A stretch of 64,000 bases of DNA, from positions 90,741-154,740 of the forward strand of contig NZ_JACIEE010000014.1 in NCBI RefSeq assembly GCF_014196765.1, written 5' to 3'. The notes under the pieces were generated by a model. That model had not been told where the DNA came from. It did no database searches and was given only the letters and a program-made list of their open reading frames with translations. Below are positions 42,779-52,317 of the stretch, one piece after another (within the stretch, counting starts at the first letter, position 1; every line of letters begins with the position of its first letter). This DNA comes from Mycoplana azooxidifex. GTDB lineage: Bacteria > Pseudomonadota > Alphaproteobacteria > Rhizobiales > Rhizobiaceae. The position numbers were made by a program, and so were the translations under genes.

Positions 42779-43696
42779 TCAAGCGTCAGAGGCACGTCCC
42801 GCCGCTTCGAGTTTCAGGCTTCCGAGCGCCGCCTCCACCCGCAGGATATCGACAGGACACAGAGGCAGGATCGGCCGTGGCGGGACAACGCGGCAAAGAC
42901 CGAGAATATCCGCGATGGCATACATCACGCGAAAGCTGCCGAACTCCTTGAACAGGCTCCAGAGCGGTTCGAAGGCTTGGTCGAGCCTCTCAGCCTCTTT
43001 ACGCTCGCCGGCCATGGCTGCGCGGGTCAGCGCTAAGGCCTCGGCCGGCAGCAGGCCGGCGACGACGCTGTACCAGGCGTCACCGCCAAACAGCAGCGAT
43101 TGCGCCGCGCCCCAATCACCGCTGTAGCCGATGGAGAAGTCCTTCGGTGTCTGAGCGCGCAGCCGGGCAAGCTCTCCGCGAATGTCGCCATCGGCCGGCA
43201 GCGGCATCTTGATGGCGGCAATACCGGGCACCTTTGCAAGCCGTGCAATCAGGCTGTCGCTGAAGATGAAGCGGGTGGTGCCGGGATTGTTGTAGATGCA
43301 CAGCGGCAAGCCGCCCGCCGCCGAGACCGACACCATGTGCTGGTAGACCTCTTCCTCCGTCAGCGGCGTATAGGACATGGGGGCGAGCAACAGACCATCG
43401 GCCCCGGCCGCCTTCGCATCGCGGGCGAGCGCCTCGGCCTCATCCGTGCGCAGCGCGCCGACACCGACGATGACGGGGATCTTGCCCCCGACGCTTTCCA
43501 TCGCTGCCTCGACGGCGCGCCGCCGCTCATCGCGCGACAGGAAGGCATAACCGCCGGTACTGCCCAGAAGACCGATGGAATCCGCGCCGGCCCGCAGGAT
43601 GCGGTCAAGCAGGCGAGCGAGCGCGGCCGTATCAACGCGGCCCGCCGCATCCGTCGGGGTAATGGAAAAGGCCGAGAGGCCGCTGAAATGGGTCAT
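42779..43696 (-). CDS. DapA-superfamily aldolase/lyase
   Basis: 305-residue TIM barrel of the dihydrodipicolinate synthase/N-acetylneuraminate lyase family. The GTTGE-type loop is GLLGSTGGYAFLSRDE, the catalytic Tyr lies in LPLCIYNNPGTT and the Schiff-base Lys in GIAAIKMPLP. The Gly-Tyr replacing Gly-Glu at the substrate loop argues against true DapA. It is 22 bp downstream of the broken lysE gene on the same strand. Confidence 0.9.
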   Translation of the reverse strand: MTHFSGLSAFSITPTDAAGRVDTAALARLLDRILRAGADSIGLLGSTGGYAFLSRDERRRAVEAAMESVGGKIPVIVGVGALRTDEAEALARDAKAAGADGLLLAPMSYTPLTEEEVYQHMVSVSAAGGLPLCIYNNPGTTRFIFSDSLIARLAKVPGIAAIKMPLPADGDIRGELARLRAQTPKDFSIGYSGDWGAAQSLLFGGDAWYSVVAGLLPAEALALTRAAMAGERKEAERLDQAFEPLWSLFKEFGSFRVMYAIADILGLCRVVPPRPILPLCPVDILRVEAALGSLKLEAAGRASDA

Positions 43697-43718
43697 GGTT
43701 TTCTCCTGCCGCCGTCGA

Positions 43719-44338
43719 TCATAGACCGGTGGCGAGCTTGAAAGCGATCAGCCACATTGTCACCGCGACAATCCCCTCCAACACGCGCCACGCCGCGGGA
43801 TTGGCGAAAATCGGCCGCAGCTTCGTCGCGCCATAACCGAGCGAGAAGAAGAACAGGAACGAAGCCGTCACCGCACCAGCGGCGAAGGAGGATTCGAGAC
43901 CGGGAAAGCGCGTCGAGATCGTGCCGAGCAGCACCACGGTATCGAGATAGACATGCGGGTTGAGCCAGGTGAGCGCAAGGCCGGTGACGAGCGCCTTGCG
44001 CAGGCTGGAGGCGCTGCCCTCTCCCGCCGCCAGCGCGCCGGACGAGCGAAAAGCGGAATAGAGATTTTTCGCGCCATACCAGACGAGGAAGATGGCTCCA
44101 CCATAGCGCATGAGAGGATCGAGCCAGGGCAACACCTCGGCGATCTGCTGGAAGCTGGTGATACCGACAAGGATCAGCACCGCATCGGAAAGCGCACACG
44201 CCAGACAGATGCAAAAACATGCTCGTTGCGCAGGCCCTGCCGCAACACAAAGGCGTTCTGGGCTCCGATCGCCACGATCAGGCTGAGGCCCATGGTGAAG
44301 CCGGTGAAATAGACGGAAAAGCTCATGCGCCGCGCCAT
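43719..44338 (-). pseudogene. LysE/ArgO-family amino acid exporter, frameshifted
   Basis: From ATG 44338 (or 44326) the frame reads SFSVYFTGFTMGLSLIVAIG, AQNAFVLRQGLRNEHVF, then loses one base at about 44211 next to an A5 run. The following frame continues ACALSDAVLILVGITSFQQI, WLDPLMRYGGAIFLVWYGAK, ALTWLNPHVYLDTVVLLG to a stop at 43719. Together they make a complete exporter of about 205 residues, so only one base separates it from an intact gene. Divergent from argP, its usual activator. Confidence 0.82.
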
Positions 44339-44424
44339 GCTCCTTTGTGCTGCGCTTTTCCGTATCGCGGCGGGCAGATTCAGGCTAATTAATGCGACTA
44401 ACCCGAACTAAGCGGCACTAATCC

Positions 44425-45324
44425 ATGCTCGACTATTCCGCCCTCCGCGCCATCGCGGCCGTGGTCCAGACCGGCAGCTTCGAAAAGGCCGCAGGGATCC
44501 TGAATGTGACGCCCTCGGCCGTCTCCCAGCGCGTCAAGCAGCTGGAAGAGCGCCTGGGCGCCGTGCTGATCGTTAGGGGCACTCCCTGCACGGCGACGGA
44601 AACGGGTGAATGGCTCTGCCGGCACATGGAGAATGTCGGTATGCTGGAAGGCGAACTGCTGCGGCATTTGCCAGCTCTCGCTCGGTATGACGAGCCCCGT
44701 CAGCGGGTGACACTGAACATCGCGACCAATGCCGACAGCCTCGCCACCTGGTTCCTTGCGGCGATCGCGAAGTTCACGAAACAGACATCCTATCTCGTGA
44801 ATGTGGCCATCGATGACGAGGACCATACGACTGAATGGCTTGAGCGCGGGCGGGTTCTGGCGGCGGTCACCAGTCACGAAAAGCCGGTCCAGGGCTGCCG
44901 TCGCCTATCCCTCGGCACGCTGCGCTATCATGCCACGGCAAGTCCGGACTTCATGGCGCGCCATTTCCCCGACGGCGTGTCGCCCGAAGCGTTGATGCGC
45001 GCGCCTTCGCTCATCTTCAACCAGAAGGATCGTTTGCAAACCCGATGGATCCGTCAAACCCACGGAAGTGACATCACCTGCCCAACCCACTGGCTGCCAT
45101 CGACGCAAAGTTTCGTCGAAGCGAGTTTGGCCGGCATGGGCTGGGGCATGAACCCGGCGTCCCTGGTGCGCGAACACATCGCGGCGGGCCGTCTAGTCGA
45201 ATTGTGTCCGCAGTCCCCACTCGACATTCCGCTCTACTGGCAGATCAACCGGCTCGCCGCCGACCGGCTGCACGAACTCACACGCGAGGTGGTCGAGGCA
45301 GCACGCGGCTTCCTCTTGCACTGA
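44425..45324 (+). CDS. argP: ArgP/LysG-type LysR regulator
   Basis: 299 residues. The N-terminus MLDYSALRAIAAVVQTGSFE with VTPSAVSQRVKQLEERLG and the later TLNIATNADSLATWFLAAIA (ArgP/IciA subgroup pattern) plus GMGWGMNPASLVREHIAAG identify the lysine/arginine-sensing LysR subgroup. It is divergent from the lysE-type exporter gene (86-bp gap), the standard activator/target layout. Confidence 0.9.
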   Translation: MLDYSALRAIAAVVQTGSFEKAAGILNVTPSAVSQRVKQLEERLGAVLIVRGTPCTATETGEWLCRHMENVGMLEGELLRHLPALARYDEPRQRVTLNIATNADSLATWFLAAIAKFTKQTSYLVNVAIDDEDHTTEWLERGRVLAAVTSHEKPVQGCRRLSLGTLRYHATASPDFMARHFPDGVSPEALMRAPSLIFNQKDRLQTRWIRQTHGSDITCPTHWLPSTQSFVEASLAGMGWGMNPASLVREHIAAGRLVELCPQSPLDIPLYWQINRLAADRLHELTREVVEAARGFLLH

Positions 45325-45509
45325 CACATGTGGAACATTTCCGCCGGCAACTCTTGAAAGGGATCGAACCGATGGCCAATAGGCAAGACGGAAACTGGTG
45401 CGGCGGCAACGATGCACCATCTCAAATGCGTCCTCGCTGGTCGTCAGTCCTGTTGAACAGAAGACATTTGAAGACAGGCGTGCCCCTGACGCCTTGAGCT
45501 ACACACTGA
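45325..45509. other. Intergenic, no gene seen
   Basis: 185 bp after argP without similarity or a clear terminator. Part of the decayed stretch leading to the AraC relic. Confidence 0.35.
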
Positions 45510-45775
45510 TGCGAGGAAGCCAGGAAGTCCAACGCAAGCGACCACCGCCAGACCCGGCGAAGCACGCAAGCGGGCGATGTCCCGCGCGGGCGGTTCTCCA
45601 AAGTGGCAGCGGTATTCGCGGTTGAACTGCGACGCACTTTCAGCATCAGGCTCCGTGCCTCGTGCAGCCTCAGTTGCTTTTGACACTGTAGCGGCGTCAT
45701 CGCCGTCACTGCGCGAAAATGCTCGTGCAGGAACGCCTTCTGGGCATCCCAAAAGTTCGATGCTTTCATCGCTTC
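45510..45775 (-). pseudogene. AraC-family HTH fragment
   Basis: One frame gives FLHEHFRAVTAMTPLQCQKQ and LRLHEARSLML, another SASQFNREYRCHFGEPPARD. These are consecutive parts of an AraC double HTH like that in 19855-20889 (FKQLTSVTPLQFQKQLRLLE, SPSQFSREYSRMFG), with the region between them deleted and the frame shifted. No N-terminal domain. Confidence 0.7.
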
Positions 45776-45871
45776 CGCTCCTGTTCCCAGCCGGGAATCT
45801 AGCGCGGAAAACTCCAATCAAAAACGGTCCAGTTTTTGGGGATCAGAGCACCAAAAGCACTACGCAAATTG

Positions 45872-47023
45872 CTACCAGTTGGTGACTGAGCCATCACTTC
45901 GCTGAAGATGAGGCATCTCATAGAAGCGGAAGGGGTCGGCCTGCTCCAGCGCAGCTTCATCAATCTCAATGCCCAGTCCTGGTTCGTTCGGAACGAGATA
46001 GACTGAGCCCGCAAGCTCCATTCGCTTTGTAAAAATGGGCGATTCCTGCCGTGCCATGCTTTCCATTGGTGTTTCCCAACATTCGACGTATGATAGGTTG
46101 GGAATTGCGGCCGAAAGCTGCACCGTTGCAGCCGTACAAATCGGACCGAGCGGGTTGTGTGGCATGAGATCGATATAGTGAGCCTCGCACCAACCAGCGA
46201 CTTTCATCGCTTCAGTGAACCCTCCTACATTGCAAATATCGAGCCGCGCGAATTGAGCCAAGCCCTGCTCTATGTAGGGCAAGAACTGCCACTTGGAGGC
46301 GAACTCTTCGCCGATGGCGAAGGGTATGTCGGTCATCGTGCGCAGCGCGGCATAAGCCGCTGGGGTCTCGTCGCGTATCGGCTCCTCGAGAAAATCCAGC
46401 GTCCCGCGTGGCATGCGCTGGCAGAACGAAGCCGCCTCCGCAACACTAAGGCGATGATGATAGTCGATACCAAGCACAACATCGCTGCCGAGGCTTTCTC
46501 GCATCGACGTCATCCATTTCGCCATCTGCGAGATATGTTGTCGTGGCTCGTAAGGGGATTCTGCATCGTTCATCCAGCCCAATCGAAGACAGTCCCAGCC
46601 CGCTTCTCGCGCAGCCAATGCCGCCTCGTTCAAACCCTCGACGGTATCCGAGCGGACACAGCCGAACGTCGGGACAGACTCTCGATGCTTTCCACCGAGC
46701 AGTTGATGAACAGGCACTCCCAATGCCTTGCCCCGGATATCGTGCAATGCGATGTCTATTGCCGACATCGCGGATGTCAGTACTCGGCCACCCTCAAAAT
46801 ACTGGCTGCGATACATTTCCTGCCAAAGTGGCCCCGGAAGCATTGGGTCGCGCCCGATCAGGAACTGCTCGAAATGCCGCACGGCACCCATCACAGCCAA
46901 CTCGCGGCTGGATAATCCGGACTCTCCCCAACCAAATAGTCCCTCATCGGTTTCCACTTTCAGGATCAACTGGTTCCTGTCCCCAACCCAGATTGGGTAG
47001 GTCTTTATGGCGGAAATTTTCAT
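45872..47023 (-). CDS. Enolase-superfamily sugar-acid dehydratase
   Basis: 383 residues of the mandelate racemase/muconate lactonizing group. The capping domain spans 1-125. The barrel has VLGIDYHHRLSVAEA (first metal Asp), LDFLEEPIRDE (Glu), FAIGEEFASKWQF (Glu), and the His in IDLMPHNPLGPICTAA with VECWETP. The order and the N-terminal VGDRNQLILKVETDEGLFGW resemble galactonate dehydratase-type enzymes that remove water from aldonic acids. Last gene of the TRAP operon, so its substrate is probably the imported sugar acid. Which acid is unknown. Confidence 0.88.
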   Translation of the reverse strand: MKISAIKTYPIWVGDRNQLILKVETDEGLFGWGESGLSSRELAVMGAVRHFEQFLIGRDPMLPGPLWQEMYRSQYFEGGRVLTSAMSAIDIALHDIRGKALGVPVHQLLGGKHRESVPTFGCVRSDTVEGLNEAALAAREAGWDCLRLGWMNDAESPYEPRQHISQMAKWMTSMRESLGSDVVLGIDYHHRLSVAEAASFCQRMPRGTLDFLEEPIRDETPAAYAALRTMTDIPFAIGEEFASKWQFLPYIEQGLAQFARLDICNVGGFTEAMKVAGWCEAHYIDLMPHNPLGPICTAATVQLSAAIPNLSYVECWETPMESMARQESPIFTKRMELAGSVYLVPNEPGLGIEIDEAALEQADPFRFYEMPHLQRSDGSVTNW

Positions 47024-47053
47024 GGGAGAATCTCTGTAACGGATGGGATGGTT

Positions 47054-47081
47054 GCTGCGCTCCCCAGATGCGGAGCGCAGC
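47054..47081 (-). other. Intercistronic hairpin between dctP and the dehydratase gene
   Basis: GCTGCGCTCC (47054-47063) pairs with GGAGCGCAGC (47072-47081), loop of 8. There is no T-run. Such hairpins after binding-protein genes stabilise the upstream message or reduce read-through, raising binding-protein levels over downstream products. Confidence 0.6.
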
Positions 47082-47114
47082 GATTTAAGCTGAACAGTCA
47101 GCGGAAAGCGGAGA

Positions 47115-48119
47115 CTACTGGCGCATCTGCGCCAATTCGCTCACCGCAGCCTCGATGACGTCAGCCCCGATCGTTGACTTGTGGTTTTCATAGACTGGAG
47201 CAACCGTCTCGCGCATACGAGCGATCTCCTCGGGCGTCATAGTCACGACCTCCATGCCTTCCTCCTTGATGTGCGCAAGGGAAGCCACGGCCGATTTGCG
47301 GGAAGCCTCGCGCTGCGCCTTCGCACCAACCTGTGCGCAATCCTTCACAGCAGCCTGTTCCTCGGCGTTCAACTTGTCGAAAAGGGGTTTCGAATAAAGC
47401 ACGAGGAACGGGGAGTAAGCGTGTGCCGTCAGTGAAAGATACTTCTGCACTTCGTACATCTTCGAAGCGTCAAGGCCGGGGATCGTGTTTTCATGGCCGT
47501 CGATTGCGTGGGTCTCGAGTGCCGAGAAAACTTCGCCGCCAGCCATCGGGACAGCATTCGTGCCAAGCGTCGTGAATGTGTCGAGATAGATATTGTTCTG
47601 CATCACGCGAATTTTCAGGCCCTTCAGGTCATCCACTGAGGTCACCTGGTGCTTGGAATTGGCGACATTGCGAAATCCGTTCTCCCAGTAAGCCAGGTTG
47701 ACGAGATCATGCTCCGGCAGCTTGTCAGAGATCATCTGACCAAATTTTCCGTCGAGAAGTCGATCGGCTTCAGTTTCAGTGCCAATAAGGAAGGGGAGAT
47801 CGAAAACACCGAGAACGGGCGCAATTCCCACCAGTGGCGAGGTAGCCGTGACGACCATCTCTAGCGTCCCGGTACGCAATGATTGTGTCGCCTGCATGTC
47901 GCCACCGAGCGCGCCACCCAGAAAGGCTTGCACCTTCATCGCCCCACCAGACTTGTCCGCAAGGCAAGCATTCATTGCCTCAACGCCGGTAACAACGGGG
48001 TGTCCCTCGCCAACACCACTGGAAAGCCTGATCGTCAGTTCCCTGAATTCTGCCTTTGCGGGTGCCGCAATCACTGTAGAAGCCGCCAGGGCTGCAAGCG
48101 ACATCAAAAGTTTCTTCAT
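47115..48119 (-). CDS. TRAP transporter solute-binding protein, DctP family
   Basis: 334 residues from ATG 48119. Signal peptide MKKLLMSLAALAASTVIAAP cut near AKA-E. The DctP fold shows MQATQSLRTGTLEMVVT, the conserved binding Arg in LKGLKIRVMQNNIYLDTF and GGEVFSALETHAIDGHENTI. Periplasmic receptor for the DctQM permease encoded upstream; ligand class probably a carboxylate sugar. Confidence 0.93.
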   Translation of the reverse strand: MKKLLMSLAALAASTVIAAPAKAEFRELTIRLSSGVGEGHPVVTGVEAMNACLADKSGGAMKVQAFLGGALGGDMQATQSLRTGTLEMVVTATSPLVGIAPVLGVFDLPFLIGTETEADRLLDGKFGQMISDKLPEHDLVNLAYWENGFRNVANSKHQVTSVDDLKGLKIRVMQNNIYLDTFTTLGTNAVPMAGGEVFSALETHAIDGHENTIPGLDASKMYEVQKYLSLTAHAYSPFLVLYSKPLFDKLNAEEQAAVKDCAQVGAKAQREASRKSAVASLAHIKEEGMEVVTMTPEEIARMRETVAPVYENHKSTIGADVIEAAVSELAQMRQ

Positions 48120-48160
48120 TGGTAGTCTCCTCTTCTCGGGACCTCCCGTCCCACTGTTGA

Positions 48161-49483
48161 TCAAAACCCGAACATCTTGGCGAGCATCTCGCCAAAGGTG
48201 ATACGGTCACGCAGAAAATTCAGTGGTGCGATCACCCATTCGGGAAACAGCACCAGGAAAAACAGCACAGACGATTGCGCCAGAAAGAATGGCACCACTC
48301 CACGCATCACTGCACTCATGGGAACCCGCGCCACGCTGGACACGACGTTGAGCACGATGCCGACCGGCGGCGTGATCAGGCCAATCGCGTTGTTCATGAT
48401 GAAAAGCACGCCGAAATAGACTTCGTTGATTCCGACCTTGCGAACGATCGGCATCAGGATTGGCGTCAAAATCAAAACAGTCGGCGTAAAATCGAGCGCG
48501 GTCCCGACTGCGATCACCAGAAGCATCATCACGAACATCATCAGGCGCGGGCTGTCCTCGAACCCTTCGAGAAGCGAGCCGAGTTCGGCCGGGATATTCG
48601 CCTGGGTGATCAGCCACGCCGAGATAAGCGCCGCAGCAACAAGAAACATCACCGCTGCGGACGTCTTGGCTGCAATCAGAAAGACGCCGTAGAGTTCGCG
48701 AGGTTTCAGTTCACGATAGATGAACATGCCGACGAGGAGGGCGTAGACGGCTGCAAAAACAGCAGCTTCCGTCGGCGTTGCCCAACCGAATTTGATGCAA
48801 CCGAGAATAATGACCGGCATGAAGAGCGCAAAAAAGCCGTCTCTAAGGGCATGTGCTCGCTGAGCCCACGTCTGCCGCGGGAAGGTTTTTACCTTGTCTC
48901 GCCGCGCGACGAACGCCCAGGAGAAGATCAGAGAGAATGCCATCAGCAAGCCGGGAAATACGCCCCCAAGGAACAATTGGGTAATTGAAACATTTGCGGC
49001 GACGCCGAAAACGATGAACCCACCTGAGGGGGGAATGACAGGTGCGATGATACCACCCGAAGCAATCAGCCCGGCCGAGCGCGGTATGTTGTAGCCTGCG
49101 GTACGCATCATCGGGATCAGGATACCGGCCAGCGCTGCCGTATCGGCGGCGGCCGAGCCGGAAAGCGCTGCCATGATGACCGCCGCGCAGATCGCAACGT
49201 AACCAAGCCCGCCGTGCAGATGCCCGACCAATGACAACGCAAACGCGATAATCCGCTTCGATAGGCCGCCCGCGTTCATCAGTTCGCCGGCAAGCAAAAA
49301 GAACGGTAACGCCAGAAGCTGAAAATTGTCCGCGCCTTCGATCAGCTTCAACGCCACGATCTGGCTATCGAAGATGCCCATATAAAGCATAAGCGCCAGA
49401 CCGCAGACGATCAGCGAGAATGCCACCGGCACGCCAATGGCCATCGCGCCGACGAGCGCGAAAAGGAAAATTTCGACGGTCAT
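48161..49483 (-). CDS. TRAP transporter large permease, DctM family
   Basis: 440 residues from ATG 49483 (the open frame extends upstream to 49564 without similarity). About 12 helices; ALPFFLLAGELMNAGGLSKR, GSAAADTAALAGILIPMMR and ASGGIIAPVIPPSGGFIVFG are DctM signatures. It forms the Na+-coupled transport subunit with DctQ. 52 bp separate it from dctQ and 41 bp from dctP. Confidence 0.93.
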   Translation of the reverse strand: MTVEIFLFALVGAMAIGVPVAFSLIVCGLALMLYMGIFDSQIVALKLIEGADNFQLLALPFFLLAGELMNAGGLSKRIIAFALSLVGHLHGGLGYVAICAAVIMAALSGSAAADTAALAGILIPMMRTAGYNIPRSAGLIASGGIIAPVIPPSGGFIVFGVAANVSITQLFLGGVFPGLLMAFSLIFSWAFVARRDKVKTFPRQTWAQRAHALRDGFFALFMPVIILGCIKFGWATPTEAAVFAAVYALLVGMFIYRELKPRELYGVFLIAAKTSAAVMFLVAAALISAWLITQANIPAELGSLLEGFEDSPRLMMFVMMLLVIAVGTALDFTPTVLILTPILMPIVRKVGINEVYFGVLFIMNNAIGLITPPVGIVLNVVSSVARVPMSAVMRGVVPFFLAQSSVLFFLVLFPEWVIAPLNFLRDRITFGEMLAKMFGF

Positions 49484-49535
49484 AGGGAGGCCTTCCCGGT
49501 GCGGCTGTATTGTATTGTCTGGGTGAACTCGAGCA

Positions 49536-50090
49536 TTATTCGACATGCCCCTTTGGCTGGGCATTCAAGTCGTCGATTTCCCCTGCGAATTGTCGCAGTT
49601 CCTCTTCGGTGATCCTTCCTGTCAGCACACGAATGACACGTCCAAGGACGATTACTCCAATTCCGACGCTGGTAACGAAACCCGCGCCGTAAACCCAGAT
49701 CATCGGCAGGCCGGTCACGGGCGCAATGTTGTCTGCGTGGATTGGCGCCTGCCTCCATGTGCCGATGAATAATACGACGCAGCAAATCAGCACGAGAATG
49801 TCGGATGTGAACATGGCGGCGATCCGGGCGCGGCCACGGAGTTTTCCGACAAGTGTCTCAACTCCAAGATGACCCCACTGCCCGGCGACGACCACTGCGC
49901 CGACAAATGTCAGCCAGACGAAAAGGATTCGCGAAAGCTCCTCCGAAACGGTGATACCGCCACCGAACAGCGTCAGTCCATAATCTGACAGTTTCCTCAA
50001 AACCGCATTGGTGAACACCATCGTCACCATGGCGATCAGGCATGTGACCATAAACATTTCCAAGGTGCGGAAAATCAATCTGCTCGGCAT
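49536..50090 (-). CDS. TRAP transporter small permease, DctQ family
   Basis: 184 residues from ATG 50090 (GGAGGG about 4 nt upstream). Four helices with the DctQ pattern SEELSRILFVWLTFVGAVVV and GQWGHLGVETLVGKL. First gene of the operon dctQ-dctM-dctP-dehydratase, divergent from the GntR gene. Confidence 0.9.
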   Translation of the reverse strand: MPSRLIFRTLEMFMVTCLIAMVTMVFTNAVLRKLSDYGLTLFGGGITVSEELSRILFVWLTFVGAVVVAGQWGHLGVETLVGKLRGRARIAAMFTSDILVLICCVVLFIGTWRQAPIHADNIAPVTGLPMIWVYGAGFVTSVGIGVIVLGRVIRVLTGRITEEELRQFAGEIDDLNAQPKGHVE

Positions 50091-50131
50091 GCATCCCTCC
50101 CTGCCTCGATCCTCCGCCAAACTCGTAGCGA

Positions 50132-50170
50132 TATTATACGCATATTGTCAAGGATTGTACGTAATCTATA
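50132..50170. promoter_or_regulatory. Candidate GntR operator in TRAP promoter region
   Basis: Two related half-sites, TTATACGCATA and TTGTACGTAAT, occur 22 bp apart in the AT-rich 153-bp divergent region between dctQ and the GntR gene. The pattern is suggestive for a FadR-subfamily GntR dimer, but is not a perfect palindrome. Confidence 0.35.
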
Positions 50171-50243
50171 TGAAATTCACGACAACCCTTGCCAAGGGTC
50201 CGCTTCCGTGAAATTGAAACAAGTGCCACAACGCGAGGAAAAC

Positions 50244-50939
50244 ATGGGTGATATTGCTGTGATCGGGCGCAGCCTGGCCTCTGCCGAAAATGGCGAGCGT
50301 CCACTTTTCCACCGTATTCGCGAAGACATCATTGATGGCCGTCTGGAGGCCGGAACGCGTTTGGTGGTTGCAGACCTGGCTCGGCGTTACGACAGTTCGA
50401 GCAATCCTGTGCGTGAGGCGTTGCACCAGCTCCAGGGGGAAGGCTTTGTCGTCATCTCGCAAAACCGTGGTGCGAGAGTGCGCCCGGTCGGCGAGCATTT
50501 CGCCCGCGACATTTATGATATCCGCGCTCTGATCGAACCGTACATGATCCGATGGTTCACAGCGAACGCAACGACCGCACAGATTTCGGAAATGGAAAAA
50601 ATTCAGAACGAAATTGAACAGCTCGACGGCGACCATGAAGCATACCGCGAGCTGAACGAGCGGTTTCATAGCGTTTCCTATGCTGGACACTTCAATCGAG
50701 AGGCCGTCGACATGGAAGAGCGATATCGTGAAATCCTCTTTATGCTCAACAAGCGCTATCAGCTCACTCGCGGTCGATGGGCTGAGTGCATTCAGGAACA
50801 CCGAGGAATTGTAACCGCGATCAAGGCACGGGATGCAGAGGCGGCTGCGGCCATGACAGAACGCCACGTGCATGGCGCCTGTCGCCACCTGATCGATCAC
50901 ATACGCGTCGCGCGCGCCAGCGAACAGGCTGCGAAGTAG
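50244..50939 (+). CDS. GntR-family regulator (FCD/FadR subfamily)
   Basis: 231 residues from ATG 50244 (GCGAGGA upstream). HTH with FHRIREDIIDGRLEAGTRL and YDSSSNPVREALHQLQGEGF; FCD effector domain with YDIRALIEPYMIRWF, the metal-site YRELNERFHSVSY and HRGIVTAIKARDAEAAAAM. Divergent from the TRAP operon. Probably represses it and is released by the sugar acid or its product. Confidence 0.92.
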   Translation: MGDIAVIGRSLASAENGERPLFHRIREDIIDGRLEAGTRLVVADLARRYDSSSNPVREALHQLQGEGFVVISQNRGARVRPVGEHFARDIYDIRALIEPYMIRWFTANATTAQISEMEKIQNEIEQLDGDHEAYRELNERFHSVSYAGHFNREAVDMEERYREILFMLNKRYQLTRGRWAECIQEHRGIVTAIKARDAEAAAAMTERHVHGACRHLIDHIRVARASEQAAK

Positions 50940-51178
50940 CGACAGTTATCCGTTCCGCCAAGAAGCAAACCGAAAATACGCCCGCGTTGCATTCAGCCTG
51001 GCGGCCTGCGATGAAGACCATTCTTCGGAAGACGATTTCGACCGTGGCGAGAACCCGCTTCTCGGCCGCGGCGCCACCGAGCCGCTTCTTGCTCAGAGCT
51101 GGCTCGGGAAATCTGAACAGCCGGGATAAGTGGAATTTCTGCCTGACTTCGGCTTAGATGCCAGGAACAGGAGAGACC

Positions 51179-51490
51179 ATGACGAGACGACCGCGCCGGA
51201 ACCACAGCCCGGCTTTCAAGGCAAAGGTGGCGCTCGCCGCCATCCGAGGCGAGCAGACGCTGGTGGAATTATCCCAGCAGTTTGACGTGCACGCCAACCA
51301 GATCAAACAGTGGAAAGACCAGCTCTTTGAGGGGGCGACAGGCGTTTTCGGCGATGAAGCGAAGGCGGAACCGGCGGGTCCCACCGTCGATGTCAAAACG
51401 CTGCACGCCAAGATCGGCGAACTCACACTGGAGAACGATTTTTTAGCCGGAGCGCTCGGCAAGGCGGGATTGCTGGGCGGAAAAAAATGA
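51179..51490 (+). CDS. IS3-family OrfA (HTH subunit)
   Basis: 103 residues with a basic N-terminus MTRRPRRNHSPAFKAKVALA, HTH LVELSQQFDVHANQIKQWKD and a leucine-zipper-like end LHAKIGELTLENDFLAGAL. Standard DNA-binding partner of the OrfAB fusion transposase. It overlaps orfB by 4 nt (AAAAAAATGA region suits -1 frameshifting). Confidence 0.88.
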   Translation: MTRRPRRNHSPAFKAKVALAAIRGEQTLVELSQQFDVHANQIKQWKDQLFEGATGVFGDEAKAEPAGPTVDVKTLHAKIGELTLENDFLAGALGKAGLLGGKK

Positions 51491-52317
51491 TCGACCGCGC
51501 ACACAAACTGTCGGTCGCACACCAGGCGAAGCTTCTCGGCTTCAGCCGTGGCAGCGTCTACTATTCTCCACGTCCAGTGTCGGAGGACGATCTTGCCCTG
51601 ATGCGGCGGATCGACGAACTGCATCTCGACTACCCTTTTGCCGGAAGTCGGATGTTGCAAGGGCTCTTGAGGGGAGAAGGGCTGGAAACTGGGCGGCTGC
51701 ACGTCGCCACGCTGATGAAGAAGATGGGCATCGAGGCGATCTACCGTCGCCCGAACACCTCCAAACCAACGCCAGGTCACAAAATCTATCCCTACCTCCT
51801 GCGAAAGCTGGCGGTCACCCGGCCCAACCAGGTATGGGCAATGGACATAACGTATGTTCCAATGGCTCGCGGATTCGTCTATCTCTGCGCCGTTGTGGAC
51901 TGGTTCAGCCGAAGGGTTCTGTCGTGGCGGCTGTCGATCACGATGGAAGCCGCTTTCTGCATCGAAGCGGTGGAGGAGGCACTTGCCCGTCATGGCAAAC
52001 CCGACATCTTCAACACCGACCAGGGATCGCAGTTCACCTCAGTGGACTTCACGGCGGTGCTGAAGAAAGCTGAGATCGCCATCTCGATGGACGGCAAGGG
52101 CGCGTGACGGGATAATGTCTTCGTCGAGCGGCTCTGGCGGTCGATCAAATACGAGGAGGTCTATCTCCACGCCTACAAGACCGTATCCGAGGCCCGCGCT
52201 GCCATCGGCCGATATCTGAGCTTCTACAACAGCCGACGCCCACATTCATCCCTTGACCGGCAGACGCCGGATCGAGCTTACTTCAATGCGCTGACACCGA
52301 TGATGGTGGCAGCATAA
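51487..52317 (+). pseudogene. IS3-family OrfB with internal TGA
   Basis: 276-codon DDE integrase: VWAMDITYVPMARGFVYLCA (first Asp), PDIFNTDQGSQFTS (second Asp), then at codon 207 TGA (52105-52107) where relatives have Trp in GKGxWRDN. The frame continues RDNVFVERLWRSIKYEEVYL (Glu) and YNSRRPHSSLDRQTP to TAA at 52315. A TGG-to-TGA change removes the catalytic Glu, so the transposase is dead unless the stop is read through. Confidence 0.9.

Noticed and set aside
50940..51111. Small ORF starting at 51011 and cut by the IS3 element
   Set aside because: Basic, low-complexity translation with no family resemblance and no clear ribosome site.
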